The notes: generated by a model not told the origin, from the letters alone. 64,000 bases of DNA from Hymenobacter jeongseonensis (GCF_015694725.1 NZ_JADQDQ010000004.1:1-64000); one strand, 5' to 3'; counted from the stretch's first letter, positions 1 to 7,896 are shown. Numbers and translations are program-made.

Positions 1-61
1 AAACAGGGGTAGCGCGTCTGAAACCAACGGAGCGGCAAGGGGGATGTACCCGCGGCCTATC

Positions 62-109
62 GTTTAGCGAAACGGTCTGCATAGTAATCCGAATAGTAAA
101 CGGAGCGTA
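62..109 (+). repeat. Array repeat copy A (expanded, array edge)
   Basis: This is the first of eight same-orientation copies of a short repeat. It begins GTTTAGCGAAACGGTC and ends GAATAGTAAACGGAGCGTA. About 13 extra bases between these parts partly duplicate the GTAATCCGAATAGTAA half. Copies A and H differ most from the consensus and both follow the bases cgcggcct, as if they marked the two edges of the array. Confidence 0.6.
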
Positions 110-113
110 CATG

Positions 114-150
114 AAACAGGAGGCCGCCCTTGTGGGACGTCCTCCTGTTT
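114..150 (-). terminator. Terminator of the small sorting-signal gene
   Basis: The arms AAACAGGAGG and CCTCCTGTTT form a perfect 10 bp inverted repeat around a 17-base loop. It lies 25 bases after the stop of the minus-strand gene at 175-408. The A/T-rich ends fit an intrinsic terminator usable in both directions. Confidence 0.6.
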
Positions 151-174
151 AATTGTTGCTCGTTTAGAAACGGG

Positions 175-408
175 CTAGCGGGCGCGGCGCTGGCGTAGCT
201 TCCGTAGGCCGTAGGCCACCCCGCTGGCCAGCAACAGCGAGGCGCCGCCGTCAATGGGCACGGTGGCGGGGGGCGCCCCGGGCCGGGGGCCGGGGCTACC
301 GGGCGCGTCGCTGGTGGCCTGGGCCCGGGCCGGGACCGCGTGGAGCAGTAGCCCCGCAGCGAGGGTTAGCCCGGCAATGCCCCGGGCAAGAAAGTGAAAA
401 GAACGCAT
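175..408 (-). CDS. Small secreted protein with PID-CTERM-like sorting tail
   Basis: A 77-residue protein. Starting at MRSFHFLARG (upstream ATG at 444 is less likely) it has a basic n-region, a hydrophobic stretch and AxA-type cleavage near PARAQ. A Pro/Gly-rich linker of about 30 residues follows. The tail reads PIDGGASLLLASGVAYG and then basic LRKLRQRRAR, that is a short motif, one hydrophobic segment and an Arg-rich end, the layout of C-terminal protein-sorting signals described in Bacteroidota as PID-CTERM. There is no room for a folded domain, so it may be a short surface peptide or processing substrate; that is inference. It lies between terminator-like hairpins. Confidence 0.7.
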   Translation of the reverse strand: MRSFHFLARGIAGLTLAAGLLLHAVPARAQATSDAPGSPGPRPGAPPATVPIDGGASLLLASGVAYGLRKLRQRRAR

Positions 409-445
409 AAACAGGGAGTTAATAGAGAGGAAAAAAGTAAACAAA

Positions 446-469
446 GGCGCCCCTGCGGGAAGGAGCGCC
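446..469 (-). terminator. Terminator of the FG-GAP T9SS gene
   Basis: GGCGC-CCT pairs with AGG-GCGCC. On the minus strand the hairpin is followed by TTTGTTTACTTTTTT. It sits 12 bases past the stop of the gene at 482-3700. Confidence 0.55.
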
Positions 470-481
470 CGTCTCCGGGCC

Positions 482-3400
482 TTAGTCGACCACCAGGCGT
501 TTGCTAACCACCTCGGCGCCGGCTTGCAGGCGCACGACGTAGACGCCGGCGGCCAGGCCCTGCGTGCGCAGCGTGCCGCTCGCCTGGCCGGCTTGCACGG
601 CCAGGGCCGTTTCGCGCACGACCTGGCCCAGGGTGTTCAGTACCGTGGCATGGGCCGTGCGGGTGCCGACGGCCACGGGCAGCGTTACCTGCACGGCGGC
701 GGCCGTGCCCGCCGGGTTGGGGAACAGGGCCACCTGGGCCGCCGTCAGGGCCGGGGCCGCCGTCAGGGCCGTGGCCGGGGCAAACACGAGGCGGTAGCGC
801 GTGCTCAGGCCCGCCGGCAGCGTGACGGTGGTGGTGGGCTGGGCCGAGAGGTCCACCTGCTGGCCGGTGGCCGCGTCGTGCAGGTAGGCCACCAGCCCGG
901 CCGGCAGGTTCGCTACACGGAGAGCGTTTAGGGTGTAGCGACCGGCTGTGGGCACGCTCAGGCGCAGGGCCACGGCCGTGCCAGCGGCGAAGGCCGGGCG
1001 GCCGTCGATGGCCAGCGCCTCGCCCGTGGCCGCCACCGACGACAGGTTCAGGCCCGTCGAGTTGGGCAGCTTCCAGGCGTCGTAGCCACTGTCGAAGCCC
1101 GGCGTGGCCGCCGCAGCGGCGTAGACGAAGAGCTTGTCCACGGGGCCGGTGGTGCCGCGCAGCGTCAGGGCCACGGTGGGCTGGGTCGAGGCCGTGCCGC
1201 GGTACATGCGCACCTGCGTGCCGAAGTCCGTCACGCGCTGGGCGTCGCGGAACTGCAATTGGGCGCCGTCGATGGCCCCTTCTGCAACGCGCACGAAGAA
1301 GCCCTGGCCGGCGGCGATGAGCGTGTTCTGGTCGCCCTCAAAGTTGCGCGCGATGGCGCGGTACATGCCTTCGTAAGCGCTGGTGCTTTCCACCACGTAG
1401 AAGCTCTCTTCTAGGCCGGTGGCGTTGTTGTTCTCGAAGAGGGCGGCGCCGTCAATCGGCGCCGGGTAGGGGTTGCCCACCAGGGCCCAGCCGGCGTCGG
1501 CGTTCTCCCCAAGGCGGCTCAGGCCCACGTTAATGTCGCCCGTGTTGAGCGTGCCGGTGAAGTCCACTTTCTCGGTGCCGGCGATTTGGACGGCGTAGCC
1601 GCGGCCCACGGCCAGCGGGGCGCTCAGGCCGGCGGGCACCACAAAGCCCCGGTCGAAGGGGGTGTAGGTGCTGGTCATCGTTACCCGCGCTTGGTCGTAG
1701 CCGAACACGGTGGGGAAAGGTGCGATGCGGCCCGGCGTGGCCGAGGCATTATACCTGCTGGCCTGGCTTACTTCGGGCGAGAAACTGCCGCCGGCAGCTT
1801 TCGTGTCGAGGTCCGCCACGGTCGAGCCCGTGACCGGGGCGCTGTAGTGGCGGTAGCCCAGGCCGGGGTTCAGCGAGGGGTCGAGGTAGCGCTGCACGGT
1901 GGCCGTATTGCCCAGCACCTTGCCCAGGACATCACCGGTCAGTTCCGAGACATTGTTCACGACCAGGGCCGTGCCGTTGGCATCGGAAAGCAGGGTCAGG
2001 GCCTGCCCGTTGAGCTGCAGGTTGCCCCTCTTCACCGGTTCCAGCAACTGGCGGATGGCCACGGCCTGGGTCAGGGTCACGTCGAAGTCGTTGAAGCTGT
2101 AGAGCTCGCGCACGGTGGCCGGCAGGCCGGAGCCCGTCACCTGGGCTTCCTCAGCGGTGTAGTCATAGCTGGCATCATCGGAGAAGCTGCGCGCGCCGGC
2201 GGTCTGGACGGTGCCCGTGGCGCCGGTGAGGGCAATGCCGGCGGCGTCGCAGATTTCCAGGTAGCCGCCGGCGGCCAGCGTGAACGTGCCCGCCCCCGTG
2301 ATGCGGGAGCAGTTGTCGCCAAAGGTGTACAAGGTGCCGCCGTCTTCCACCACCAGCGCCCCGCTCACGGCGATGTCGCCGAGGAGCGTGCCGAATCCGC
2401 CGTCTTTAATGGTGATGTTGCGGTAGAAGCCGGCCGGGATGTCCTGCACGTCGCTTATTTCCAGGTCCCTTTCGCTCGTGCTCAGCAGCACCGCGAGGTT
2501 GTCGGCATTCGCGTTGTTGCTAATCCCCGTGACGAGGTCGAGGCGGCCGTCGCCGTCGAGGTCGCTCGCCGCCACGCCGGTGGCAGCCCCGGCGCCAGTA
2601 CCGCCAACCGTGTAAGCGGTGGCAGCCCCGAAGGCGCCCGCGCCGGTGCCCCGCAGGACCCGCACCTGGTTGGAGGAGCTGCTGGTTGACCCGGTCACGG
2701 CCAGGTCGGGCTTGCCATCGGCGTCAAAGTCGCCCACCGCCACGCTTAGAGCACCACCGGCGACCGGGTAGCTGACGGCCGCCCCGAAGTTACCCGTGCC
2801 CGTACCCGTGTTGCTCAGCAGTACCCCCACGCTACCAAAACTGGAGGCCACGGCCAGGTCGGGCTTGTTGTCGCCGTTGAAGTCACCTACCGCGACATCG
2901 TTGTTGTTGCTATCACCGACGCCGTAGAGGACGCGAAACCCAAAGCTACCCGTGCCCGTGTTCAGCAGCACGGCCACAGTGCTCCGGGAGGTGGCCACGG
3001 CCAGGTCGGGCTTGCTGTCGCCGTTGAAGTCGCCCACCGCCACGCCGCGGGGGAAAAGAAATGAAAAATCATCGCTCTCCCTAAGATTATAGGTGACGGC
3101 CGGCGCGAAGCTAACCGTGCCCGGGGCCGTGCCCGCACCCGTGTTGTTCAGCAGTACCGACATGGTACCACTACCGATACCGGAGACCACGGCCAGGTCG
3201 GGCTTGTTGTCGCCGTTGAAGTCGCCCACCGCCACGTCAGGACCGCCGGCTCCGTAGGTGACGGCCGCCCCGAACGTGCCCGGCATCGCGGCCGTACCCG
3301 TGTTCAGCAGTACCGACAAGCGGGGGGTACGGCCAGTCGTGGCCACGGCCAGGTCGAGCTTGCCGTCGCCGTTGAAGTCGCCCACCGCCACGCTACCGGG

Positions 3401-3700
3401 TCCCGCTCCGAGTATTGCGTAGTTCGTGGCCGGCCCGAAGCTGCCCGCGCCCAGGTTGAGCCGCACCGACAGCGCGGCGCTGGCCGCGACCACATTGAAC
3501 GTGACCACGTCGGGCTTGCCGTCGTTGTTGAAGTCGCCCACGGCCACGTTTTGGGAAGAGAGCCCCGTCCCGTAGTTCACGGCCGGCGCGAAGGTGACGG
3601 TTTGCCCGAAGGCGGCCGGGGCCAGCCCCAGGCTCAGGGCCAGCATTACGGCCGGGCGGGCGCCGCCCGGCCGTAATGCAAAAGAGAAGAAGTGTTTCAA
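482..3700 (-). CDS. Secreted FG-GAP/VCBS repeat protein with T9SS type A sorting domain
   Basis: About 1072 residues. Seven FG-GAP units of the form VAVGDFNGDxKPDLAV lie in the N-terminal 430 residues; their DxNxDxxxD loops normally bind calcium and the family folds as a beta-propeller. A Gly-rich beta-helix-like part (ITIKDGGFGTLLGDIAV) and a long beta-rich region follow. The last ~85 residues are a T9SS type A signal (LFPNPAGTAAAVQVTLP ... GVYVVRLQAG). The start is uncertain. I propose a TTG at 3698-3700, giving MKHFFSFALRPGGARPAVML and a good signal peptide ending AAFGQ. An ATG at 3772 gives an odd N-terminus, and the ATG at 3646 leaves no basic n-region. Role: cell-surface or secreted protein, ligand unknown. 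Bases 3701-3987 hold no gene. Confidence 0.85.
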   Translation of the reverse strand: MKHFFSFALRPGGARPAVMLALSLGLAPAAFGQTVTFAPAVNYGTGLSSQNVAVGDFNNDGKPDVVTFNVVAASAALSVRLNLGAGSFGPATNYAILGAGPGSVAVGDFNGDGKLDLAVATTGRTPRLSVLLNTGTAAMPGTFGAAVTYGAGGPDVAVGDFNGDNKPDLAVVSGIGSGTMSVLLNNTGAGTAPGTVSFAPAVTYNLRESDDFSFLFPRGVAVGDFNGDSKPDLAVATSRSTVAVLLNTGTGSFGFRVLYGVGDSNNNDVAVGDFNGDNKPDLAVASSFGSVGVLLSNTGTGTGNFGAAVSYPVAGGALSVAVGDFDADGKPDLAVTGSTSSSSNQVRVLRGTGAGAFGAATAYTVGGTGAGAATGVAASDLDGDGRLDLVTGISNNANADNLAVLLSTSERDLEISDVQDIPAGFYRNITIKDGGFGTLLGDIAVSGALVVEDGGTLYTFGDNCSRITGAGTFTLAAGGYLEICDAAGIALTGATGTVQTAGARSFSDDASYDYTAEEAQVTGSGLPATVRELYSFNDFDVTLTQAVAIRQLLEPVKRGNLQLNGQALTLLSDANGTALVVNNVSELTGDVLGKVLGNTATVQRYLDPSLNPGLGYRHYSAPVTGSTVADLDTKAAGGSFSPEVSQASRYNASATPGRIAPFPTVFGYDQARVTMTSTYTPFDRGFVVPAGLSAPLAVGRGYAVQIAGTEKVDFTGTLNTGDINVGLSRLGENADAGWALVGNPYPAPIDGAALFENNNATGLEESFYVVESTSAYEGMYRAIARNFEGDQNTLIAAGQGFFVRVAEGAIDGAQLQFRDAQRVTDFGTQVRMYRGTASTQPTVALTLRGTTGPVDKLFVYAAAAATPGFDSGYDAWKLPNSTGLNLSSVAATGEALAIDGRPAFAAGTAVALRLSVPTAGRYTLNALRVANLPAGLVAYLHDAATGQQVDLSAQPTTTVTLPAGLSTRYRLVFAPATALTAAPALTAAQVALFPNPAGTAAAVQVTLPVAVGTRTAHATVLNTLGQVVRETALAVQAGQASGTLRTQGLAAGVYVVRLQAGAEVVSKRLVVD
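3644..3678. repeat. Perfect palindrome in the signal-peptide codons
   Basis: CATTACGGCCGGGCGG and its exact complement CCGCCCGGCCGTAATG are separated by only GCG. The 35 bp element lies in the signal-peptide codons of the FG-GAP gene. Its edge contains the in-frame ATG at 3646. In mRNA it would form a very stable 16 bp hairpin. Confidence 0.8.
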
Positions 3701-3987
3701 CAGGAAATGGAAAAAAAGTATAGGGAAAAACCACGGATACCCCCGCTCAGCACCGCGTCGGCGCGCGGCCACACAAGCGGAACGGTAAAGGTAGCCGGCG
3801 GGCGGCCGATTAGTATATATAAATTATTTTATTGTACTGCACGGGCGGTGCTTCGTGCGTGGGGCGCCCGGGGCGCGGCCCGCTCGGGGCTTCGCCGCGT
3901 GTGGAACACGGCCGGGCCCCGCGGCCCAAAACCGACGACCCGCACAACCGGGCGGTTTCAGCAGCGCGAATGAGGACAGCTGCCTCC

Positions 3988-4026
3988 GTTCATAAAAACG
4001 GTCCGAAAAGTAAAAGCAGCGTTATT
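3988..4026 (+). repeat. Array repeat copy B
   Basis: Starts GTTCATAAAAACGGTCCGAA and ends GTAAAAGCAGCGTTATT. Its terminal GTTA contributes the TAA stop codon (minus strand, 4022-4024) of the lipoprotein gene that follows, so gene and repeat are physically joined. Confidence 0.8.
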
Positions 4027-4510
4027 TTACTGCACGGCTAGTGGTGTCACCATCCCGCACAAGCGTGACAACATGTACCCCATTTTCCCTGAGATCAGGT
4101 GGGAGTCGCTGCCCGCTTTCTTTGATAACGAACGACGTGGTGTCGTAGTGCATGTACGTGAGCAGGGAGATGTTCTCCCGAACCACAAACGTGGTGTCCC
4201 GGGCATAGCGCCCAAATTCCACGTGTAGCCGGTGCGTCCCCTCACAGAGGCGAACCATGCGCGCAAAAGGTTCATCGCCGGTGATGTTCCGTGGAATCAC
4301 CTGGGCGACGACCAGCGAATCGTCAATGACCAGCCGGACGGGCGCCAACGTGTCTTGATAGCTCCGGTTGGTGGCATAAAGGTGGACTTCGTGCGTAGGG
4401 GCCGTGCACGCCCTTTCCTTAGTGGGCGCAGAGGAGCAGCTTGCTATCAAGAGGCTGCCAATCAGCAGCGCACACGTCGGCGCAAAAGGCATGTATTTCA
4501 CAGACGGCAC
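4022..4510 (-). CDS. Putative lipoprotein of unknown function
   Basis: 162 residues. The N-terminus MPSVKYMPFAP is followed by a hydrophobic stretch and the lipobox LIASC, so an outer- or inner-membrane lipoprotein is expected. The mature part is beta-rich (VHLYATNRSYQDTLAPVRLVIDD, and HRLHVEFGRYARDTTFVV) with no catalytic motif I recognise; the pattern resembles small Ig-like or carboxypeptidase-regulatory-like folds. It is the only gene between repeat copies B and C. Base composition is visibly less GC-rich than the flanking chromosome, which suggests transfer. The ATG at 4492 is an alternative start but loses the basic residue. Confidence 0.65.
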   Translation of the reverse strand: MPSVKYMPFAPTCALLIGSLLIASCSSAPTKERACTAPTHEVHLYATNRSYQDTLAPVRLVIDDSLVVAQVIPRNITGDEPFARMVRLCEGTHRLHVEFGRYARDTTFVVRENISLLTYMHYDTTSFVIKESGQRLPPDLRENGVHVVTLVRDGDTTSRAVK

Positions 4511-4537
4511 GAAGGCAAAGAATAACGATGTGGCTCT

Positions 4538-4574
4538 GTTCAGAAAAACGGTCCGAATCGCAAAACGAGTGTTA
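4538..4574 (+). repeat. Array repeat copy C
   Basis: Starts GTTCAGAAAAACGGTCCGAA and ends CGCAAAACGAGTGTTAC. It lies between the start of the 4022-4510 gene (minus) and the start of the 4619-4987 gene (plus), so promoters in both directions must lie next to or inside it. Confidence 0.8.
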
Positions 4575-4618
4575 CTGCCCGTTTACCTTTCGGCTGAACT
4601 ACCCAAAGAACGTGCTTT

Positions 4619-4987
4619 ATGCAGTGGGAACCCGTGGCACTCGAAGCCCTATATGATGAGATTCTGGCGGCCGAAGAAAAGATGCAGGGCGAGCTGTGGC
4701 GTTTCTGGCAACTGATTCAAATCTTCCCTGAAAAGTGGCAGCAAACGCCCTACGGCGACGAAGGAGGCGGGTTCTGGGTTGTGGCCGTAATGGGGAAGCA
4801 AATCATCTGGTACAATGACATTGAGGAAGGATTCAATCGTTCGTCCTACGAACAGTACGGGACCTTCCACGAGTATTGGTGCAACCAAGACGAGCTCGTG
4901 TGGCCCGTACAAGCCTTGCTTACCGAAATCAAATTGGGGGGAGGCGGGTTTGCTCAGGCGGGCCCCCCGCAAAACATTGACGAGTAA
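4619..4987 (+). CDS. Hypothetical small acidic protein
   Basis: 122 residues, no signal peptide. It is rich in Trp, Glu and Gln (MQWEPVALEALYDEILAAEE, then WRFWQLIQIFPEKWQQ and WYNDIEEGFNRSSYEQYG) and is probably a cytosolic alpha/beta protein. The central GGGFWVVAVMGKQIIWYNDIE resembles the strand pairs of SUKH/immunity-type or uncharacterised proteins; I cannot assign a family. It is the single gene between repeats C and D and is in the same direction as the repeats. Lower GC than its chromosomal surroundings. Confidence 0.6.
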   Translation: MQWEPVALEALYDEILAAEEKMQGELWRFWQLIQIFPEKWQQTPYGDEGGGFWVVAVMGKQIIWYNDIEEGFNRSSYEQYGTFHEYWCNQDELVWPVQALLTEIKLGGGGFAQAGPPQNIDE

Positions 4988-5013
4988 ACGGGCGCGAAGC
5001 TGGGCAACCAGCA

Positions 5014-5049
5014 GTTTGCTAAAACGGTCCGAAGGTAAACGCGGCCATT
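5014..5049 (+). repeat. Array repeat copy D
   Basis: Starts GTTTGCTAAAACGGTCCGAA and ends GGTAAACGCGGCCATT. The core AAAACGGTCCGAA is intact. It lies between two plus-strand genes. Confidence 0.8.
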
Positions 5050-5100
5050 CAGTTGAAGGAGAGTAATATTTGACCCGACAACGCTTACCCACTTTCTTAC

Positions 5101-5598
5101 ATGAGCAGCTCCTTTCGCCGTTTCACTTGGCTGCTTGCCCTCGGTTTCCTCAGCACTGGGATTCCTTTCCGCGAAGCAAACGCGCAATCCCGGCAGGTTC
5201 AACACCTCCGCGTGTACGCGCACGGGCTGACCAAATTCATCCGGTTTCCCATCGATTCGGTGAGCATCGTCGCCTCCCCCCGGGTGGAAGCCACGGTGCG
5301 TCGTCCCCAGTCCTTTCTGCGGGCTCTCGACCGGACCCTCGCGCGCCGTGCCGCCCCAGTGGGCCGCGAATTCGGCCATGATTTCGTCCGGCTTCTGTAC
5401 CTGCTCACCTACGCCGACGGGCGCACGGCGCGCCTGCAAATGGACCGGGCGGGGACTATTTTGTGGGAAAAGAAACTCTATGTAGCGGATTCGGCCACCA
5501 TAGGGCTACTCTTGTCGCCCCTTACGCGGAAGCAACGAGCAGCCGTCGCGCCCCAGCCGCGTAAACGCCCCCCACGCATCGCCGCACGGCCAGATTAG
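5101..5598 (+). CDS. Hypothetical secreted protein
   Basis: 165 residues. A signal peptide runs from MSSSFRRFTWLLALGFLSTG to ANAQS, with cleavage expected after ANA. The mature part (QHLRVYAHGLTKFIRFPIDS, then VGREFGHDFVRLLYLLTYADGRTARLQMDR) contains two predicted beta-rich segments and a basic Arg/Pro-rich tail. No known domain is recognised. It is the only gene between repeats D and E and is oriented with them. The long Arg-rich tail may be unstructured. Confidence 0.6.
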   Translation: MSSSFRRFTWLLALGFLSTGIPFREANAQSRQVQHLRVYAHGLTKFIRFPIDSVSIVASPRVEATVRRPQSFLRALDRTLARRAAPVGREFGHDFVRLLYLLTYADGRTARLQMDRAGTILWEKKLYVADSATIGLLLSPLTRKQRAAVAPQPRKRPPRIAARPD

Positions 5599-5650
5599 CG
5601 GGCACCGCTGCGAGCCTTGGCCGAAGGAAACAGCAACTAGGTTATCCCTT

Positions 5651-5840
5651 GTTTACAAAAACGGTCGTGGCTGTTGCAGAACTCCCACGAAACGCCTTTT
5701 AAACCGATAAGGCCCATGCTGGAGCGCCAAAAAGGCTGAAAAAGGCCTATTCTCGACGAGGTTGTGCGTACTGTCGCCTAAAGGGGAGTCTCTCCAAGCG
5801 TTCTGCAACAGCCACGGTCCGAATAGTAAAACGAGGGTTA
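5651..5840 (+). repeat. Array repeat copy E, split by a MITE
   Basis: The left part GTTTACAAAAACGGTC ends at 5666 and the right part CCGAATAGTAAAACGAGGG resumes at 5820. Removing the insert plus one GGTC restores an intact repeat matching copies B and C. The split copy therefore existed before the insertion. Confidence 0.85.
5667..5815. mobile_element. 149 bp MITE with 16 bp terminal inverted repeats
   Basis: Both ends read GTGGCTGTTGCAGAAC inward, a perfect 16 bp inverted repeat. GGTC at 5663-5666 and again at 5816-5819 is the target-site duplication. The 149 bp body has no open reading frame of note. The GGCTGTTGCA type of end occurs in several DDE insertion-sequence families, so a full-length relative elsewhere in the genome probably supplied the transposase; that is inference, and no transposase gene lies in this window. 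Confidence 0.88.
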
Positions 5841-5881
5841 TAGTCAGTTGTACTTGGGCATTTCACGGAATTGAGCATCCC

Positions 5882-6400
5882 TCACATATCGAAGGTGAGG
5901 AAGTAATCCTTGCCATTTTTCTGGTCCCGCCATAAGTACCAGCGCAGGTCCTGTTGCTGGCGACTGTGTGGTTTTTCTCTGGCCATCACTGCTTTGTTCC
6001 ACCACCACACATCGGTTGCAAATCCACCCAACGCAAAGTCAACGATGCTAGAATCGGGCGTCAGCTGCAAGTGGCGAATGATGGCGTGGTGGGTGGCCGT
6101 ATCGCACGTAAAAACAAAGGAATAGGAGGCATCAATGCCCATCTCGTCCGCGTTGCAGTACAGGTGCTTCACGTCGGCAGCAGGCGCGATGCCGACGAAC
6201 TCCTTGAACCGCCGCTTGTTGCTTTCGGTATCCGGGCGCGTGGCGTCGAATTGGGGAAAGAGGCGGTCTTTCGTGTCGAAGTAGTATTGGTCAACGGATT
6301 GGCGCAGTTGCTGGCGTTTGTTCTTGGCTTTTTGGCAAGAAACGCAGCCGAAAAGGCTTGCCATTAAACCCACGTGAATCAGTAAACGAAGCCCTTTCAT
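5882..6400 (-). CDS. Putative lipoprotein, array gene
   Basis: 172 residues. MKGLRLLIHVGLMASLFGC with a lipobox-like SLFGC (a second Cys follows at VSC), then a basic KAKNKRQQLRQ linker. The mature part contains DKRLFPQ-like acidic/aromatic stretches, a helix-rich VKHLYCNADEM segment and a Trp-rich VWWWNKAVM region. It ends WRDQKNGKDYFLTFDM. I recognise no family. It is the single gene between repeats E and F and runs opposite to the repeats. Upstream on its strand, TATACCTTGC lies close to the ATG and resembles a Bacteroidota -7 box. Confidence 0.65.
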   Translation of the reverse strand: MKGLRLLIHVGLMASLFGCVSCQKAKNKRQQLRQSVDQYYFDTKDRLFPQFDATRPDTESNKRRFKEFVGIAPAADVKHLYCNADEMGIDASYSFVFTCDTATHHAIIRHLQLTPDSSIVDFALGGFATDVWWWNKAVMAREKPHSRQQQDLRWYLWRDQKNGKDYFLTFDM

Positions 6401-6425
6401 GCCGGCAAGGTATAGCAGTAACCAA

Positions 6426-6460
6426 GTTTACGAAAAGGGACGGAAGGTAAACGAGAGAAT
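6426..6460 (+). repeat. Array repeat copy F (diverged core)
   Basis: Starts GTTTACGAAAAGGGACGGAA and ends GGTAAACGAGAGAATT. The core CGGTCCG has become GGGACGG, but the GTTTAC/GTAAAC inverted pair is exact. Confidence 0.7.
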
Positions 6461-6494
6461 TGCCTTGGATTTAGACCTTGGATTGTTCGACCCG

Positions 6495-7121
6495 TTAGAT
6501 TTCCTCAAGGACTTTTAATAGCTTTTCGTACTCCGGCAAGTAGAAACCATTCGCCAGCCATTCGTAGTGCTTCCGGTAGCGTTGCTGAAGCTGGGTATAC
6601 GCGGGAGAATCGACCAACTTGGCTAAAATCATTCCGACGTTGCCTTCGTATTTCAGTCCCGAAAACAAGCCCGTGCCCGGTGCAGCATTTACCGCTTGTT
6701 CCAGAACCGGAATCGCGTGGTAGCGCGCAAAGAAAGGCTGCGCCTGGTCCTCAAACAGCCCCTTCATCCACTCCAAACAAGGGGCAACATCGGCAGCCGT
6801 GCACAGCGTCGCGCAGCTCGTTTGTCCGTTGGTGAGCAAGTTTTCCAACGGAATGCCAATGGTGGGCGTGCTGCGGTGGTACTTGGGCTCAAAGTACGAT
6901 GCTTGGTGGTAAATCTGCTCAACGCGGTGAAGGCGAATCAAGAACCCTGCTTTGATTTCCCACCCCGGATTTTGCCACAGAAACACCAACTGCACTTTGT
7001 TCCACCCGTCGGGGGTGCGTTGCGTGAACTCGGCCTGTGCCCGGTTGAGCACAAAGCCGAAAGGAAGCAGGTCAGCCGCTACGGCAGTTAGCAAGGCATT
7101 GCGCAAGTCTCGACTGGTCAT
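6495..7121 (-). CDS. Hypothetical cytosolic protein, DUF4304-like layout
   Basis: 208 residues from MTSRDLRNALL (the ATG at 7148 adds nine residues and is less likely). It starts with a helix, then GFVLNRAQAEFTQRTPDGWNKVQLVFLW, a pattern like DUF4304-type proteins that carry a 'GF...F.R...W..V.L' opening, followed by conserved-looking VEQIYHQASYFEPKYHRSTPTIG split across strands and helices. No catalytic motif is evident, and the family assignment is weak. Single gene between repeats F and G, minus strand. TACCTTGCCGGC, also seen before the 6400 gene, lies just upstream. Confidence 0.55.
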   Translation of the reverse strand: MTSRDLRNALLTAVAADLLPFGFVLNRAQAEFTQRTPDGWNKVQLVFLWQNPGWEIKAGFLIRLHRVEQIYHQASYFEPKYHRSTPTIGIPLENLLTNGQTSCATLCTAADVAPCLEWMKGLFEDQAQPFFARYHAIPVLEQAVNAAPGTGLFSGLKYEGNVGMILAKLVDSPAYTQLQQRYRKHYEWLANGFYLPEYEKLLKVLEEI

Positions 7122-7183
7122 AAAAAGGCCGGGGGTGAGTGCCGGCAAGGTACGTTCACAGGAAATACACCTCGTCTTGATGC

Positions 7184-7220
7184 GTTCACGTTAACGGTCC
7201 GAATCGCAAAAGGAGGGTTT
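7184..7220 (+). repeat. Array repeat copy G
   Basis: Starts GTTCACGTTAACGGTCCGAA and ends CGCAAAAGGAGGGTTTC. It separates the minus-strand genes at 6495-7121 and 7228-7896, only 8 bases from the stop of the latter. Confidence 0.75.
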
Positions 7221-7227
7221 CGAAAGC

Positions 7228-7896
7228 CTATGGGTTCAGCACGATGATTTTTTGCACGGGGTTCTCCGTTCTAAAAACGTATTTATTGCCAATTTTCAGG
7301 TTGCCCACGATGTCGCTAATTAAGTTGCCGTCGTAGGCGCGAAGTCGTTGCTTCGAAAGAATCAGCGTGTATTTGTAAAATGTGCTGTCGTTCGCGTAGA
7401 GCAAGCAATAGCCTTGGTAGTCGGTGCCCTGTTTGGCTAAATCGGCGTTTCGTTCGTAGCCGAACCCCCGCTCAAACACCAATTCTTTAAGCGTGTCGCC
7501 CCGCACGGCAAAGGGGGAAAAGGCACTTCGGGCGGCTTGTTGCCCTAATCGTTCGCTTTCCGCCCGGTTGTCTCCCTCGCGGTCGAAACGCGCAAACGTG
7601 AGCACCTCGTAGCCCCCCTGGTTCTTACCCGGAGCAATGACGAGGGTTTGGCCCTGCACCGTATCCCGCCAATCCGGGGGCAGGGCAATGAACTCGTCTC
7701 CATCTTGAAACCCCTTCCAGTCAGCGAGCGCGGCGCTGTTTTCTCTTTCAAAAGAATAGGACGTGACCTCAATCGTATCGGTTAGGGTCGAAGCTTGACT
7801 AAAGCGGGCGTTTTGTTCGGCGTTTGGCTGGCAATGAATCAGCCCCAATGTCCCCACGAGGAAGAATGCAAGTCGGTGCGGGAGGAAGCTTTTCAA
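7228..7896 (-). CDS. Putative lipoprotein, array gene
   Basis: 222 residues. MKSFLPHRLAFFLVGTLGL leads to the lipobox LIHC. The mature domain is beta-rich (TIEVTSYSFERENSAAL; VLTFARFDREGDNRAESER; YQGYCLLYANDSTFYKYTL) and ends KIGNKYVFRTENPVQKIIVLNP. No family recognised. Last gene of the array, between repeats G and H. Codon use is AT-richer than genes after 8100. Confidence 0.65.
   Translation of the reverse strand: MKSFLPHRLAFFLVGTLGLIHCQPNAEQNARFSQASTLTDTIEVTSYSFERENSAALADWKGFQDGDEFIALPPDWRDTVQGQTLVIAPGKNQGGYEVLTFARFDREGDNRAESERLGQQAARSAFSPFAVRGDTLKELVFERGFGYERNADLAKQGTDYQGYCLLYANDSTFYKYTLILSKQRLRAYDGNLISDIVGNLKIGNKYVFRTENPVQKIIVLNP

Noticed and set aside
1586..2689. 367-residue plus-strand frame inside the FG-GAP gene
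   Set aside because: Shadow of the T9SS gene, whose repeats and sorting domain are unmistakable.
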